Positions 23,892 through 33,983 of a stretch of DNA of 38,359 nucleotides are shown here, piece by piece. Below the pieces are notes generated by a model, which had not been told where the DNA came from, made no database searches, and saw only the letters and a program-made list of their open reading frames with translations. This DNA comes from Deltaproteobacteria bacterium (lineage in GTDB: Bacteria > Myxococcota_A > UBA796 > SXON01): contig BJHF01000063.1 of assembly GCA_014191855.1 (NCBI GenBank), forward strand, positions 1-38,359. The letters are read 5' to 3'. The position numbers and the translations under genes are program-made. How positions within the stretch are numbered: the first letter of the stretch is position 1; each line of letters begins with the position of its first letter.

Positions 23892-24434
23892 ATGCTCGCG
23901 CTGCTCGTCGCCACCGCCCTCGCCGCACCCCTCCCCCCTGAGGATGCCTTCACCCGCGATCCAGAGGGCGTCGGCATCGGGCTGATCCTGGGCGCACCGA
24001 CGGGCGTGTCGTTGGCCTGGCGCCCTGGCAGTCGCTTCATGGTCGATAGCGGTATCGCCTGGTCCTTTTCGGCTACCGGGCAAGGCTGGGCACAGATCCA
24101 TGCGGACGCATGTGTGGACATCGCGGATTTGCGAACCGCCGAGATCCCCGACATGCACTTCCCGCTGTGGATCGGGGCGGGACCGCGCGCCCGGATCGGC
24201 GGCGGCACCGGATACGAAGCGTTCAATCTGGCGATTCGGGTGCCGCTGGCGATGGGTTTCTGGCACACCGGGGTGCCGGTCGAGGGCTTCGTGGAGCTCG
24301 CACCCGGGGTAGGCATCTTCCCCCAGACCGAGTTCACGATGGATGCCGCCGTGGGCATTCGCTTCTACATCAAGGCGGCCGGCGGTACGGCCCGTTTCGT
24401 AGGTCCGGATCCGGAGATCGACGCGCCGTACTGA
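23892..24434 (+). CDS. DUF3996-like exported beta-barrel protein
   Basis: The 180-residue product starts with a signal peptide (MLALLVATALAAPLPPE). It then reads VGIGLILGAPTGVSLAWRPG, SGIAWSFSATGQGWAQIHAD and FPLWIGAGPRARIG, matching the order of strands in the DUF3996 family, small barrels that have been likened to outer-membrane proteins in spirochaetes and deltaproteobacteria. The ending (FTMDAAVGIRFYIKAAGGT) is a typical closing strand pair followed by a short tail. Likely in the outer membrane or periplasm; function unknown. It is co-directional with the metallopeptidase set and convergent with groEL. Confidence 0.7.
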   Translation: MLALLVATALAAPLPPEDAFTRDPEGVGIGLILGAPTGVSLAWRPGSRFMVDSGIAWSFSATGQGWAQIHADACVDIADLRTAEIPDMHFPLWIGAGPRARIGGGTGYEAFNLAIRVPLAMGFWHTGVPVEGFVELAPGVGIFPQTEFTMDAAVGIRFYIKAAGGTARFVGPDPEIDAPY

Positions 24435-24480
24435 CGCCCGCATCGCATCGAGGCCGTGCCGTGAACGCGAGACGAAGTCC

Positions 24481-24524
24481 GAAAAAGCGAACGGGGCCGA
24501 GAGCGTCTCCGCTTCCCAGCCCCG
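24481..24524 (-). terminator. Possible rho-independent terminator of groESL
   Basis: On the minus strand CGGGGC (24524–24519) pairs with GCCCCG (24497–24492), and TTCGCTTTTTC follows the stem. The long interior can form further pairs around GAAGCGGAGACGC. The site lies 31 bases after the groEL stop, in a convergent gap, and is a plausible weak terminator. Confidence 0.45.
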
Positions 24525-24554
24525 CCGTGGTGCGCCGCCGAAGCGGCTCACCGG

Positions 24555-26501
<1,947 letters not shown>

Positions 26502-26668
26502 GTCTTCAGCTCCATGCGCCGCGACCGAATGGTCCGGCATGTGGATTGTGGTTGGATCATTCGAACTGGAGGCCGAGCATCCGCGCAGCCTCCGCAGCGC
26601 CGTCCAAGTAGTCACGGGGCCCCCCACGTCAAGCGACGAGCCAGACTTTGTTGACCACGGAGCGAAAA

Positions 26669-27262
26669 ATGGCCTACAATGCTAAGCTTCCCATCGTTGC
26701 CCAGGACAACCTGTTCGATTTCTTCCGCGAGCGCGTCGACTCGGCGGCGCGGCGCCAACGCGCGGCGGTGAGCCAGGACACCGTCTACTACGTGTCGCAG
26801 CTCCTCGCCGAGCAGGCGCACCGCGAGGACGACGAGGCCTCAGCCCCCACCCTCGTGGAGATGCGGGAGCGGGCCGCGAACAGCAACTTCGCCGAGTCGG
26901 TGACCTGGTGGCGGCGCCTCGGCGACCACGCGCTCATCGGGCTCGGGTTCTTCCGTGAGCACCTTGCGCGCCGGCGCATCTCTCCCGGGTACTACGCCGA
27001 GATGGGCGCCGGGGCCTACGGCACCCTGTCTCGCCTGCTTCGAGACCCGGGCGTGAGCATGGGGGACGTGTTCGGCGAGATGTCGGAGCGCTTCGAGTCG
27101 TGCACCGAAATGATCGCGGAGGTACGCGAGGAATCTCGCGAGAACAACGCCAGCGACATCGTACGCCTGTACGACGAGTGGCAATCTACCGGGTCGGCGC
27201 GCGCGGCGGAGCGGCTGCGGCAGCTCGGCGTCGTGCCGGTGCGGTTCGGCGGAATCGCGTAG
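26669..27262 (+). CDS. Conserved-looking cytoplasmic protein of unknown function
   Basis: The 197-residue product starts at ATG 26669 with GGAG eight bases upstream. I recognise no family. It is charged and mostly helical: [40 protein letters not shown] and a Trp-rich segment [20 protein letters not shown], ending [14 protein letters not shown]. No signal peptide, metal motif or membrane segment is seen. It is divergent from groESL and precedes rpoZ on the same strand by about 70 bases, a housekeeping setting. The upstream in-frame TTG at 26648 is not needed. Confidence 0.75.
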   Translation: MAYNAKLPIVAQDNLFDFFRERVDSAARRQRAAVSQDTVYYVSQLLAEQAHREDDEASAPTLVEMRERAANSNFAESVTWWRRLGDHALIGLGFFREHLARRRISPGYYAEMGAGAYGTLSRLLRDPGVSMGDVFGEMSERFESCTEMIAEVREESRENNASDIVRLYDEWQSTGSARAAERLRQLGVVPVRFGGIA

Positions 27263-27331
27263 CTCGCTCATTCCAGTTGCACCGACCCCGCCGCTGCGAT
27301 AGCCGCCGGGGTCTACGCATCCGGAGGCGTT

Positions 27332-27640
27332 TTGGCCCGCATCACCGTTGAAGACTGCCTTGAGCAGGTGGACAACCGGTTCACGCTCTGCCTCGTTGCA
27401 GGCGAACGCACCAAGCAGTTGATGAAGGGTGCACGCACCCTGCTCGACGAAGAAGTCGAGAACAAGGAGATCGTCACGGCGCTCCGCGAGATCGCCGCCG
27501 GCCATGTCCGCCCCGACTACACCGGCTTCGATCCGGATGAGAACCTGAAGAAGCAGAAGGCCGACATCGCCAACGCGCTCCCCCCGAGCGTGGACGATCT
27601 GCTCCCCCCCGCGGTCGACGACCTCCCCCCCGAGGCCTAA
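27332..27640 (+). CDS. rpoZ: DNA-directed RNA polymerase omega subunit
   Basis: The 102-residue product has the omega core: ARITVEDCLEQVDNRFTLCL, VAGERTKQLMKG and NKEIVTALREIAAG. It clamps the beta' subunit during RNA polymerase assembly and forms part of a ppGpp site in proteobacteria. The start is TTG at 27332 with a clear GGAGG seven bases upstream. The C-terminal tail is Pro-rich with two PP-x-VDDL units and is longer than in E. coli (91 residues). It is nine bases from the next small gene. Confidence 0.95.
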   Translation: MARITVEDCLEQVDNRFTLCLVAGERTKQLMKGARTLLDEEVENKEIVTALREIAAGHVRPDYTGFDPDENLKKQKADIANALPPSVDDLLPPAVDDLPPEA

Positions 27641-27649
27641 GGAGTCCCC

Positions 27650-27871
27650 ATGATGTCCAAGAACCTGCCGACCGCCTACACCACCGCCTCGTTGTTCGAT
27701 TCGCGCGTAGTGGATCGCCACATCAAAGAAGGCCGCACCACCCGCGAAGCCTACGAGGCCTACCTGGCCGCGCTCCCCGATGAGTCGGAGGAGGTGCTCC
27801 AGTCGGACCTGCGCTTCACCGTTCGCGGGCGCCCGCTTGCGACGGCGGGATACCACGAAGACGAGTCGTAG
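27650..27871 (+). CDS. Small protein of unknown function
   Basis: The 73-residue product follows AAGGAG at good spacing. Its sequence ([40 protein letters not shown]) suggests helices and a charged surface; there is no signal, Cys cluster or known motif. It lies between rpoZ and hutU in a tight rightward row (9- and 17-base gaps), so it is very likely translated with them. The [17 protein letters not shown] stretch suggests a small helical domain that might bind RNA polymerase or another protein, but that is speculation. Confidence 0.7.
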   Translation: MMSKNLPTAYTTASLFDSRVVDRHIKEGRTTREAYEAYLAALPDESEEVLQSDLRFTVRGRPLATAGYHEDES

Positions 27872-27888
27872 GCGCCCTCGGAGGCACG

Positions 27889-29535
27889 ATGAGCCGCGGC
27901 CCGTTGCGAGCCCCACGAGGGAGCGAGCGCACCTGCCGCGGCTGGGTGCAGGAGGCCGCCTTGCGGATGCTCCACAACAACCTCGATCCCGAGGTTGCGG
28001 AGCGTCCGGAGGATCTGGTCGTGTACGGCGGCATCGGCAAGGCTGCGCGCGACTGGGAGAGCTTCGACCGGATCGTTCACGCCCTGCGTGAGTTGGCCGA
28101 TGACGAAACGCTCCTCGTGCAGTCGGGAAAACCCGTCGGGATCGCTCGCACCCACGTGGACGCGCCGCGCGTGCTGATCGCGAACAGCAACCTCGTGGGC
28201 AAGTGGGCCACCTGGGAGCACTTTCGGGAGCTAGAGAAGAAGGGCCTGATGATGTACGGCCAGATGACGGCCGGAAGCTGGATCTACATCGGATCGCAGG
28301 GCATCGTGCAGGGCACGTTCGAGACCTTCGCTGCAGCCGCGCGGCAGCACTTCGGCGGCAACGCCGTGGGCCGTTGGGTGCTGAGCGGAGGACTGGGCGG
28401 CATGGGCGGCGCACAGCCGCTTGCCGCGGTGTTCGCCGGGTATTCCTACCTGGGCGTGGATGTGGACGAGTCCCGCATCCGCAAGCGGCTCGAGAGCGGC
28501 TACCTCGACGAGCTCGCGGGCTCCCTCGATGATGCCCTGGCTCGCGTACGCGCGTGGGCCGCCGCGGGACAAGCGCGCTCCGTGGGCGTGGTGGGGAACG
28601 CGGCCGACGTATACGCCGAGCTCGCCCACCGCGGCGTCACCCCCGACCTGGTGACGGACCAGACGAGCGCGCACGACCCGCTCTTCTACATTCCAACCGG
28701 CCTGACGCTCGCGGAGGCCGCCGCGCTACGCGAGGCCGATCCGGCTGAATTTACGCGTCGCAGCTACGCGACCATGGCCATGCACACCGAGGCCATGGTG
28801 CGGATGCAGGAGGCCGGGGCGCACGTATTCGACTACGGCAACAACCTCCGCGCGGGGGCGGTTACCGGCGGGATGGACGAGGCGCGCGCCTTCGCGTTCC
28901 CCGGCTTTGTCCCCGCCTACATCCGCCCCCTCTTCTGCGAGGGCAAAGGCCCGTTCCGCTGGGTCGCCCTTTCCGGCGATCCCGAGGACATCCGGCGCAC
29001 GGATGAGGCGATCCTGAAGCTGTTCCCCGACGACAAGCCGCTCCGGCGTTGGATCGAGATGGCCCAGGCGCGCATCAAGTTCCAGGGCTTGCCCGCCCGT
29101 ATCTGCTGGTTGGGTTACGGGGAGCGTGCGCGCGCGGGGCTGGCGTTCAACGAGCTCGTCCGCACGGGTGCGGTGAGTGCGCCCATCGTCATCGGTCGCG
29201 ACCACCTCGACTGTGGGAGCGTGGCGTCACCGAACCGAGAAACCGAGGGGATGCTCGACGGCACCGACGCAGTCGCCGATTGGCCGATCCTCAACGCCTT
29301 GCTCAACGCCGCAAATGGCGCGTCGTGGGTGAGCTTCCACCATGGCGGCGGCGTCGGCATGGGCTACTCGCTCCACGCGGGTCAGGTCATCGTGGCCGAT
29401 GGCACCGAAGCCGCCGCCCGCCGGCTGGATCGCGTGCTGACCGGGGATCCGGCGATGGGCGTTTGGCGCCACGTGGACGCGGGCTACGAACGGGCAAAAG
29501 AGGTGGCGGCGGCGAGGGGCGTGAAGCTCCCGTAG
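27889..29535 (+). CDS. hutU: Urocanate hydratase (urocanase)
   Basis: The 548-residue product is full length for urocanase, which uses tightly bound NAD+ to convert urocanate to imidazolonepropionate, the second step of histidine degradation. The family's stretches are present: [55 protein letters not shown], the catalytic Cys406 in [17 protein letters not shown], and [17 protein letters not shown]. The other hut genes (hutH, hutI, hutG/F) are not in the window, so the pathway must be completed elsewhere. The ATG at 27889 is 17 bases after the small protein gene. Its position behind rpoZ is unusual. Confidence 0.97.
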   Translation: MSRGPLRAPRGSERTCRGWVQEAALRMLHNNLDPEVAERPEDLVVYGGIGKAARDWESFDRIVHALRELADDETLLVQSGKPVGIARTHVDAPRVLIANSNLVGKWATWEHFRELEKKGLMMYGQMTAGSWIYIGSQGIVQGTFETFAAAARQHFGGNAVGRWVLSGGLGGMGGAQPLAAVFAGYSYLGVDVDESRIRKRLESGYLDELAGSLDDALARVRAWAAAGQARSVGVVGNAADVYAELAHRGVTPDLVTDQTSAHDPLFYIPTGLTLAEAAALREADPAEFTRRSYATMAMHTEAMVRMQEAGAHVFDYGNNLRAGAVTGGMDEARAFAFPGFVPAYIRPLFCEGKGPFRWVALSGDPEDIRRTDEAILKLFPDDKPLRRWIEMAQARIKFQGLPARICWLGYGERARAGLAFNELVRTGAVSAPIVIGRDHLDCGSVASPNRETEGMLDGTDAVADWPILNALLNAANGASWVSFHHGGGVGMGYSLHAGQVIVADGTEAAARRLDRVLTGDPAMGVWRHVDAGYERAKEVAAARGVKLP

Positions 29536-29539
29536 CTGT

Positions 29540-29571
29540 ACGGGCGGAATCGCGATGCGACGCGCGCCCGT
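29540..29571. terminator. Possible bidirectional terminator hairpin
   Basis: ACGGGCG (29540–29546) and CGCCCGT (29565–29571) pair perfectly, with an 18-base loop that itself contains CGCGATGCGACGCG. The element lies in the 72-base convergent gap between hutU and the KH-domain gene. There is no T-tract on either side, so its activity is uncertain. Confidence 0.35.
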
Positions 29572-29607
29572 CCCGACGAAGGCGAACAGGCCGCCCGCAT
29601 CGCCCGG

Positions 29608-29874
29608 TCAGTGCTCGAGGATCTCCAGGACGTACCGCTTCTTCGTCTTGCCGCCGATCGCATGCACGATGCGCCGGATCGCATCGGCGTGGATGCCTTT
29701 CTTCCCGATCACCTTGCCTACATCGTCGGGCGCCACGGCCAGCTCCAGCACCACGCTGTGGGTGCCCTCGATCTGCGTGACAACCACGCGCTCCGGATGG
29801 TCCACCAACGCCCTCACGATCTGCTCGATGAGCCCCTTGATGTCTACGTCGTTCGCGCCTGCGTGCTCATCCAC
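29608..29874 (-). CDS. khpA: KH-domain RNA-binding protein, KhpA-like
   Basis: The 88-residue product is a single type II KH domain with the RNA-binding GxxG loop in DVGKVIGKKGIHADAIRRIV, preceded by VDIKGLIEQIVRALVDHPER and ending GGKTKKRYVLEILEH. It is the right length for KhpA (YlqC), which binds RNA with KhpB and affects division and envelope growth in Gram-positives; in proteobacteria the gene often sits near rpsP and rimM, which are not here. The start is GTG at 29874 with GGGAG seven bases upstream. It is divergent from the second ECF sigma gene. Confidence 0.88.
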   Translation of the reverse strand: MDEHAGANDVDIKGLIEQIVRALVDHPERVVVTQIEGTHSVVLELAVAPDDVGKVIGKKGIHADAIRRIVHAIGGKTKKRYVLEILEH

Positions 29875-30008
29875 TGCTGCTCCCGGGCCTGCTGCGACAA
29901 AGGATGCGTCTCGCGGCGCATTCCGTCAAGGATCGTCACCCACCGAAAGGAACTTGTAAAGCGCTGCGTACCTCCCCCGCATGGCGCGAGCCGCCTGCAG
30001 GAGCCCCG

Positions 30009-30593
30009 ATGGACACCGCCGCGCCCTTCGTCCCCAACCCCGTTGAAGCCGAGATCAAAGCGCTTGCCCGCGTGAGCGTGACGCGCGCGCGCCAGCTCCT
30101 CTTCGCCCGATACCGCGACCGGCTGGAGTACCACGCGTTCAACATCGTTCGCGACAGCGCCGAGGCGGGCGACGTGGTGCAGGAGGTGTTCATCAAGGCC
30201 ATGCGCGAAAGCCGCATCTTCGACGAGGAGTTTCGTACCCAGGCGTGGCTCTACCGCGTGACCCGCAATCTCTGCTTCAACATCGTGCGCGACCGCCGCC
30301 GCCGCGGCGCGATCCTCGCCGGCATGCCGCGCGACGCCTCTCGCTTTGAAGATCAGCTTGATGCGGTGTTTTCTGGCGAAGCACAGGCCGAGATGACCGA
30401 GCTGGTCGCGCTGCTCTCCGACGACCACCGCGCCATCCTCATGCTCCGATACTACGAGGATCTCTCCTACAACGAGATCGCCGCGCGCCTCGACATCAAG
30501 ATGGGCACGGTGATGAGCAGACTGAGCCGCGCACGCGACCGATTGGAGGAAGTGTTGGGCCTCACCGGCTCTCCACTCGCGGTCGCTTCCTGA
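30009..30593 (+). CDS. ECF-type RNA polymerase sigma factor
   Basis: A group IV sigma factor of 194 residues. Region 2: RARQLLFARYRDRLEYHAFN, AEAGDVVQEVFIKAMRESRI, FRTQAWLYRVTRNLCFNIVR. Region 4: LSDDHRAILMLRYYEDLSYN, EIAARLDIKMGTVMSRLSRA. An Arg-rich link (DRRRRGAILAG) lies between. No anti-sigma gene adjoins it; the next gene is a cytoplasmic DUF4388 protein. The ATG at 30009 follows AGGAG; an upstream in-frame start at 29904 adds non-conserved residues. GGAACTT at 29949–29955 looks like an ECF -35 element and could mark autoregulation, but no good -10 follows at the right distance. Confidence 0.94.
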   Translation: MDTAAPFVPNPVEAEIKALARVSVTRARQLLFARYRDRLEYHAFNIVRDSAEAGDVVQEVFIKAMRESRIFDEEFRTQAWLYRVTRNLCFNIVRDRRRRGAILAGMPRDASRFEDQLDAVFSGEAQAEMTELVALLSDDHRAILMLRYYEDLSYNEIAARLDIKMGTVMSRLSRARDRLEEVLGLTGSPLAVAS

Positions 30594-30612
30594 ACGATTC
30601 TGCCCGGCAGGT

Positions 30613-30642
30613 TTGACCGAGCGGGCTACCTTCCGATACGCT
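30613..30642 (+). promoter_or_regulatory. Candidate housekeeping promoter of the DUF4388 gene
   Basis: TTGACC (30613–30618) and TACGCT (30637–30642) are separated by 18 bases, a reasonable sigma-70 pattern. It lies 28 bases before the GTG at 30670 and supports that start over the TTG at 30613. Confidence 0.35.
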
Positions 30643-30669
30643 CTGTCAGCAGCGTCAAGGCTCAAGTCG

Positions 30670-32385
30670 GTGGCTCTCCGAACCCGTTCATCCGCACCCC
30701 CCGTAAAGCAGCTGCTCCTCGCGAACCTCGAGGCTGGGTTGACGGGGTGTATCAGCGTCCAGGTGTCCGCCGGGCACACACTGGGCGTGTACACCATGCT
30801 GGGGGAGATCCTCGCCGCGCACGCCACGGATGACCGGGAGCGGCTGCTGCGGATGTTGCAGAACACCGGGGCGGTGGAGGACTCGAAGATCAACGCGCTG
30901 AGGAAGCTCCGCCCCGACGGCAGCTCCGTTACCGAGGAGCTCTTCGAGATCGTGCCGGAAGAGGTGCTGCAGGAGCTCCTGACCGAGCGATTCCGCGAGA
31001 ACCTGTTCCAGTACCTGCAATCCGACGGCGAGCCCACTTTTGAAGCGATGGAGACCGTGTTCGTCGAGAACATCCAGGTCGTGCACGATTCGCGCGCGTT
31101 GGTGGAAGAGCTCGACGCATTGGTGGTGAGCACGGCCCGGCTCCGTGAACCGCCCGGCCTGGTGTTGGCTCCGGGGGCGGGCACGATCAAAGACGCGCGC
31201 CACCTCAAGCTTGCCTCGTTGTGTCGCCCACACCTGCCGATCGCCGATTTGCTCCGAAGGGCGCCGTGGGAGCCGGGCCGCACCCTCGCCCTGATCGCGG
31301 AGCTGCTGGAGCGCGGCGCCCTGGTGGCCGTTTCGCACCGGGACGCGGACATTACGGAGCGTCCCAAGCCCCAACCGCCCGCCGGCCCCAAGGTCGTCGT
31401 CGCTGCCGGTCGCCCCGACCCGTTCGCGATGCCGCGCCGCGGCCCGCCACCCAAGGATGCTGTCGCCACCGCGCTCGCGAACGCGGTGTCGGCCGCCGTG
31501 GCCAAAGTGGGCCGACAACGCGAGCCGACGGCGGGCGTTGCGACGCCACCGCCGCCCCCCACGCCGACGCCCGCCGCCCCCGCGGCCGCCCACCCGGCTG
31601 CGGACACCGTGAGCGCGCCGATCGCTCGCCGCCAGCCGGTGGCTGAGCCCGTGAGCCCCACGGCGCCCACCGCACCGCCAGCACCGGCGCGTGTGCCCGA
31701 CCCGCCGATGAAGCCGTCGCCCCTCCCCTCGTTCGACGCGGACCAGCCCACGGAGGAGCTGAGCGACGAGCTGGCGGCGTTCCAAGACTACGATCACGAG
31801 CGCGTGGGCGGCGAGTTCGTCACGGCGCTCGAGCACCTGGATCGCGTAGAGATCGTCACGCTCGAGCCCGAGCGGGTTCGGCTAGGCGTGAAGGCACCTC
31901 CGCCAGAGCCGCCCCCGGAAGAGAACATCCTCGTGGAGATGGAGGACGCCGAGAACGCCACCCGCTCCGAGCTCGCCAGCGCGGTTTCGCTGAATTTCGC
32001 GGGGCCCAAGCTCGGCGACGAGGATGCGCGCCGAAAGGTGGAGGTGATGAACGAGGTGTTCGCGACGATGGTGAGCGCGCTGGACAAGGTGCGCGGGCCC
32101 GGTCGGGGGCAGTCGCGGGTTCAGCTCCTGCTCGAAGGCACGCCGGGCGCGTTCGCGACGTTGTTCAAGGGCGTGGAGGCCGATCCGACGGGTCGGGTGA
32201 ACACCGAAACAGTCATGAAGAACCTGAGGAAGCGCCCCGCGAGCGAGCACCGCCGGCTGCTGAACCGGGGGGTGGCCGACGTGATCGAACGCTCGTTGTC
32301 CGTCGCGAGCGAAGAGCTCGACGAGCCGGGGCTTGAAGCCTTCCTGGAGCACATTGCCGGCTACCAGCAGCGGCTGGGCATGTAG
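30670..32385 (+). CDS. DUF4388-type protein with Pro-rich linker
   Basis: About 571 residues from GTG 30670 (TTG 30613 is the alternative, adding 19 residues). Residues ~10–110 look like a DUF4388/PatA-type N-terminal module (VKQLLLANLEAGLTGCISVQ, GVYTMLGEILAAHATDD). A helical region follows (ELFEIVPEEVLQELLTERFR), with a second wing around DLLRRAPWEPGRTLALIAEL. Residues ~250–370 are a Pro/Ala/Thr-rich disordered linker (ATPPPPPTPTPAAPAAAHP). The C-terminal ~110 residues are a helical domain (MNEVFATMVSALDKVRG, RLLNRGVADVIERSLSVAS). No catalytic motif or signal is seen. Such proteins in myxobacteria are thought to be signalling scaffolds, and the neighbouring sigma factor makes a regulatory role likely. 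The function is unknown. Confidence 0.75.
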   Translation: MALRTRSSAPPVKQLLLANLEAGLTGCISVQVSAGHTLGVYTMLGEILAAHATDDRERLLRMLQNTGAVEDSKINALRKLRPDGSSVTEELFEIVPEEVLQELLTERFRENLFQYLQSDGEPTFEAMETVFVENIQVVHDSRALVEELDALVVSTARLREPPGLVLAPGAGTIKDARHLKLASLCRPHLPIADLLRRAPWEPGRTLALIAELLERGALVAVSHRDADITERPKPQPPAGPKVVVAAGRPDPFAMPRRGPPPKDAVATALANAVSAAVAKVGRQREPTAGVATPPPPPTPTPAAPAAAHPAADTVSAPIARRQPVAEPVSPTAPTAPPAPARVPDPPMKPSPLPSFDADQPTEELSDELAAFQDYDHERVGGEFVTALEHLDRVEIVTLEPERVRLGVKAPPPEPPPEENILVEMEDAENATRSELASAVSLNFAGPKLGDEDARRKVEVMNEVFATMVSALDKVRGPGRGQSRVQLLLEGTPGAFATLFKGVEADPTGRVNTETVMKNLRKRPASEHRRLLNRGVADVIERSLSVASEELDEPGLEAFLEHIAGYQQRLGM

Positions 32386-32400
32386 CTTCGAGAGGAGCGC

Positions 32401-33345
32401 ATGCTGTTTCTCCTCATCCACGCGGCGCTGGCGCAGGAGCCGGCCCCGTTTCCGGAATGGACGCTCCCGGCGGCAACCGTTGAGGCGGTGCGCGCGGTCG
32501 CCGGACGTCCGCTCGGCGAGCGGCTGGATGCCGCCACGCGCGGCTTTCTCGGGCGGCCCTACGTCGTGGACATCGCCGGAGAAGGCGAGGGCGTGGACCC
32601 GGATGCCCCGGCCCGGTACGACACCTTCGACTGCATGACGTTCCTGGAGGAAGCCCTGGGAATGGCGCTGGCGGGCGACCCACTCCAGGCGCCCCTGATC
32701 CGAGACGCCCTTCGATATTCAGGCGCGCCTACCTACCTAAACCGCAACCATTTCATGGAGGCGGAGTGGATTCCTCGCGCGATCGCAGCGGGGCTGCTTG
32801 AGGACGTGACCGACCGGGTGGGCCGCGCGCGCACCCTGACCAAGGACGTTTCGCGCGACACCTGGCGGGCTTGGGGCGCTCGGATGCGGGTGTTTCGGGA
32901 GCTGCCAGACACCCGCCTGCCCGTCGGGAGCTGGTCGATGCGGTACCTCGACCTCGCCGAAGCGGCCGAGGCGGCGAGCCGAATTCCTCCGGGTGCCATC
33001 GTCGTTACGCTGCGTGTGGCGCGCACGTGGTCACCGGTGATCACGACCCACGTTTCGCTGGTCGTGCCGGGACCGCACGAGCCGATGATGCGCCACGCCA
33101 CGAAGATGGGCCAGCGCCAGGTGCGCGACGACAAGCTGAGCTGGTACATGACCCACCTGCGTGACTACGTGAATTGGCCGGCGTTGGGCGTGGCAATCTT
33201 GATGCCGGTCGAGCAGGGCCCCACCGTCGCGGCCACGCTGCCTGACGGCCTGCCGCCGCTCCGATTTGCGGACGCCGAAGGGGAGCTGCCCCACTTCGAC
33301 CCGAAGCCGCTGGTGGCCGGCGCGCGCGGGGAGGATCCGACGTGA
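32401..33345 (+). CDS. DUF1460 amidase-like exported protein
   Basis: The 314-residue product has a short signal peptide (MLFLLIHAALAQEPAP). The DUF1460 pattern is clear: GRPLGERLDAATRGFLGRPY, YDTFDCMTFLEEALGMAL with likely nucleophile Cys78, YLNRNHFMEAEWI, and TTHVSLVV with His217 as the probable catalytic His. This NlpC/P60-like fold acts as an N-acetylmuramoyl-L-alanine amidase in characterised members, so it may recycle or trim peptidoglycan in the periplasm. The ATG at 32401 has GAGAGGAG upstream, and the gene overlaps the next by four bases (GTGA). Confidence 0.85.
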   Translation: MLFLLIHAALAQEPAPFPEWTLPAATVEAVRAVAGRPLGERLDAATRGFLGRPYVVDIAGEGEGVDPDAPARYDTFDCMTFLEEALGMALAGDPLQAPLIRDALRYSGAPTYLNRNHFMEAEWIPRAIAAGLLEDVTDRVGRARTLTKDVSRDTWRAWGARMRVFRELPDTRLPVGSWSMRYLDLAEAAEAASRIPPGAIVVTLRVARTWSPVITTHVSLVVPGPHEPMMRHATKMGQRQVRDDKLSWYMTHLRDYVNWPALGVAILMPVEQGPTVAATLPDGLPPLRFADAEGELPHFDPKPLVAGARGEDPT

Positions 33346-33980
33346 GCCGAGCCGTGCTCTGGGATCTCGACGGCACGCTCGCCGACACGGCCGCCGACAT
33401 CGCCCTGACCGTGAACGAGCTGCTGGACCACCTGGGATTGCCCCGGCTCGCGGAGTCGCGCGTTCGTGCCTTTGTGGGGGACGGCGCCCGCTCCCTCATC
33501 GACGGGTGCGTCGCGGCGGCCGGGGGCGCCCCCGCCCCGGCGCACGTGGCGTGGTTCATGACCCGCTATCGGGCGTTTCCTTGCCGAGAAGCACGGGTCT
33601 ATCCAGGGATGGCGGACCTCGTGCACGGCCTCGACGCGCCCCAGGCCGTGGTGACGAACAAACCCGAGGCGGTTTCCCGCGCCCTGCTCGCGGCGCTGGG
33701 GCTTGGGGAGCGGCTGAACGTCGTGATCGGCGGAGACACGCTCCCGGTTCGGAAGCCCCACCCAGCGCCGCTCCTGGAAGCGATGGCGCAGTTGGGCGCG
33801 ACCACCGCCGTGATGATCGGCGATGGTCCCCACGATGTACACGGGGCACGGGCGGCCGGCGTGCCCGTGATCGGCGTGGACTGGGGGATCGGGAGGCCGG
33901 ATGGCGCGGATGTTCGCGTCGCGGATGCGCCAGCACTCGCGGAAGCGCTGGCGCGCTACGGCGTGGGCCGCTATCGTTGA
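33342..33980 (+). CDS. gph: HAD phosphatase, phosphoglycolate phosphatase-like
   Basis: The 212-residue product has HAD motif I LWDLDGTLADT with Asp8 and Asp10, a helical cap (~15–85, PGMADLVHGLDAP at its end), motif II AVVTNKPEAV, motif III Lys in VRKPHPAPLLEA, and motif IV MIGDGPHDVHGARAAG. This is the phosphoglycolate-phosphatase/Gph pattern, which removes phosphate from 2-phosphoglycolate formed in DNA repair, though related enzymes act on other sugar phosphates. It starts at GTG 33342, inside the amidase gene's stop, so the two are co-translated. The gene symbol reflects family, not proven substrate. Confidence 0.87.
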   Translation: MSRAVLWDLDGTLADTAADIALTVNELLDHLGLPRLAESRVRAFVGDGARSLIDGCVAAAGGAPAPAHVAWFMTRYRAFPCREARVYPGMADLVHGLDAPQAVVTNKPEAVSRALLAALGLGERLNVVIGGDTLPVRKPHPAPLLEAMAQLGATTAVMIGDGPHDVHGARAAGVPVIGVDWGIGRPDGADVRVADAPALAEALARYGVGRYR

Positions 33981-33983
33981 GCC

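Noticed and set aside
26502..26668. CIRCE element or sigma-32 promoter upstream of groES
   Set aside because: No TTAGCACTC-type inverted repeat; TTGACG and CCCCGTGA on the minus strand are too close together for a sigma-32 promoter and no good -10 follows.
26650..26679. TTGACC and TACAAT with 18-base spacing as a promoter for the gene at 26669
   Set aside because: TACAAT lies inside the coding sequence after the ATG and ribosome site, so it cannot serve that gene.
29949..29955. GGAACTT as an ECF autoregulatory promoter
   Set aside because: No matching -10 at 15–17 bases; noted only in the sigma-gene entry.
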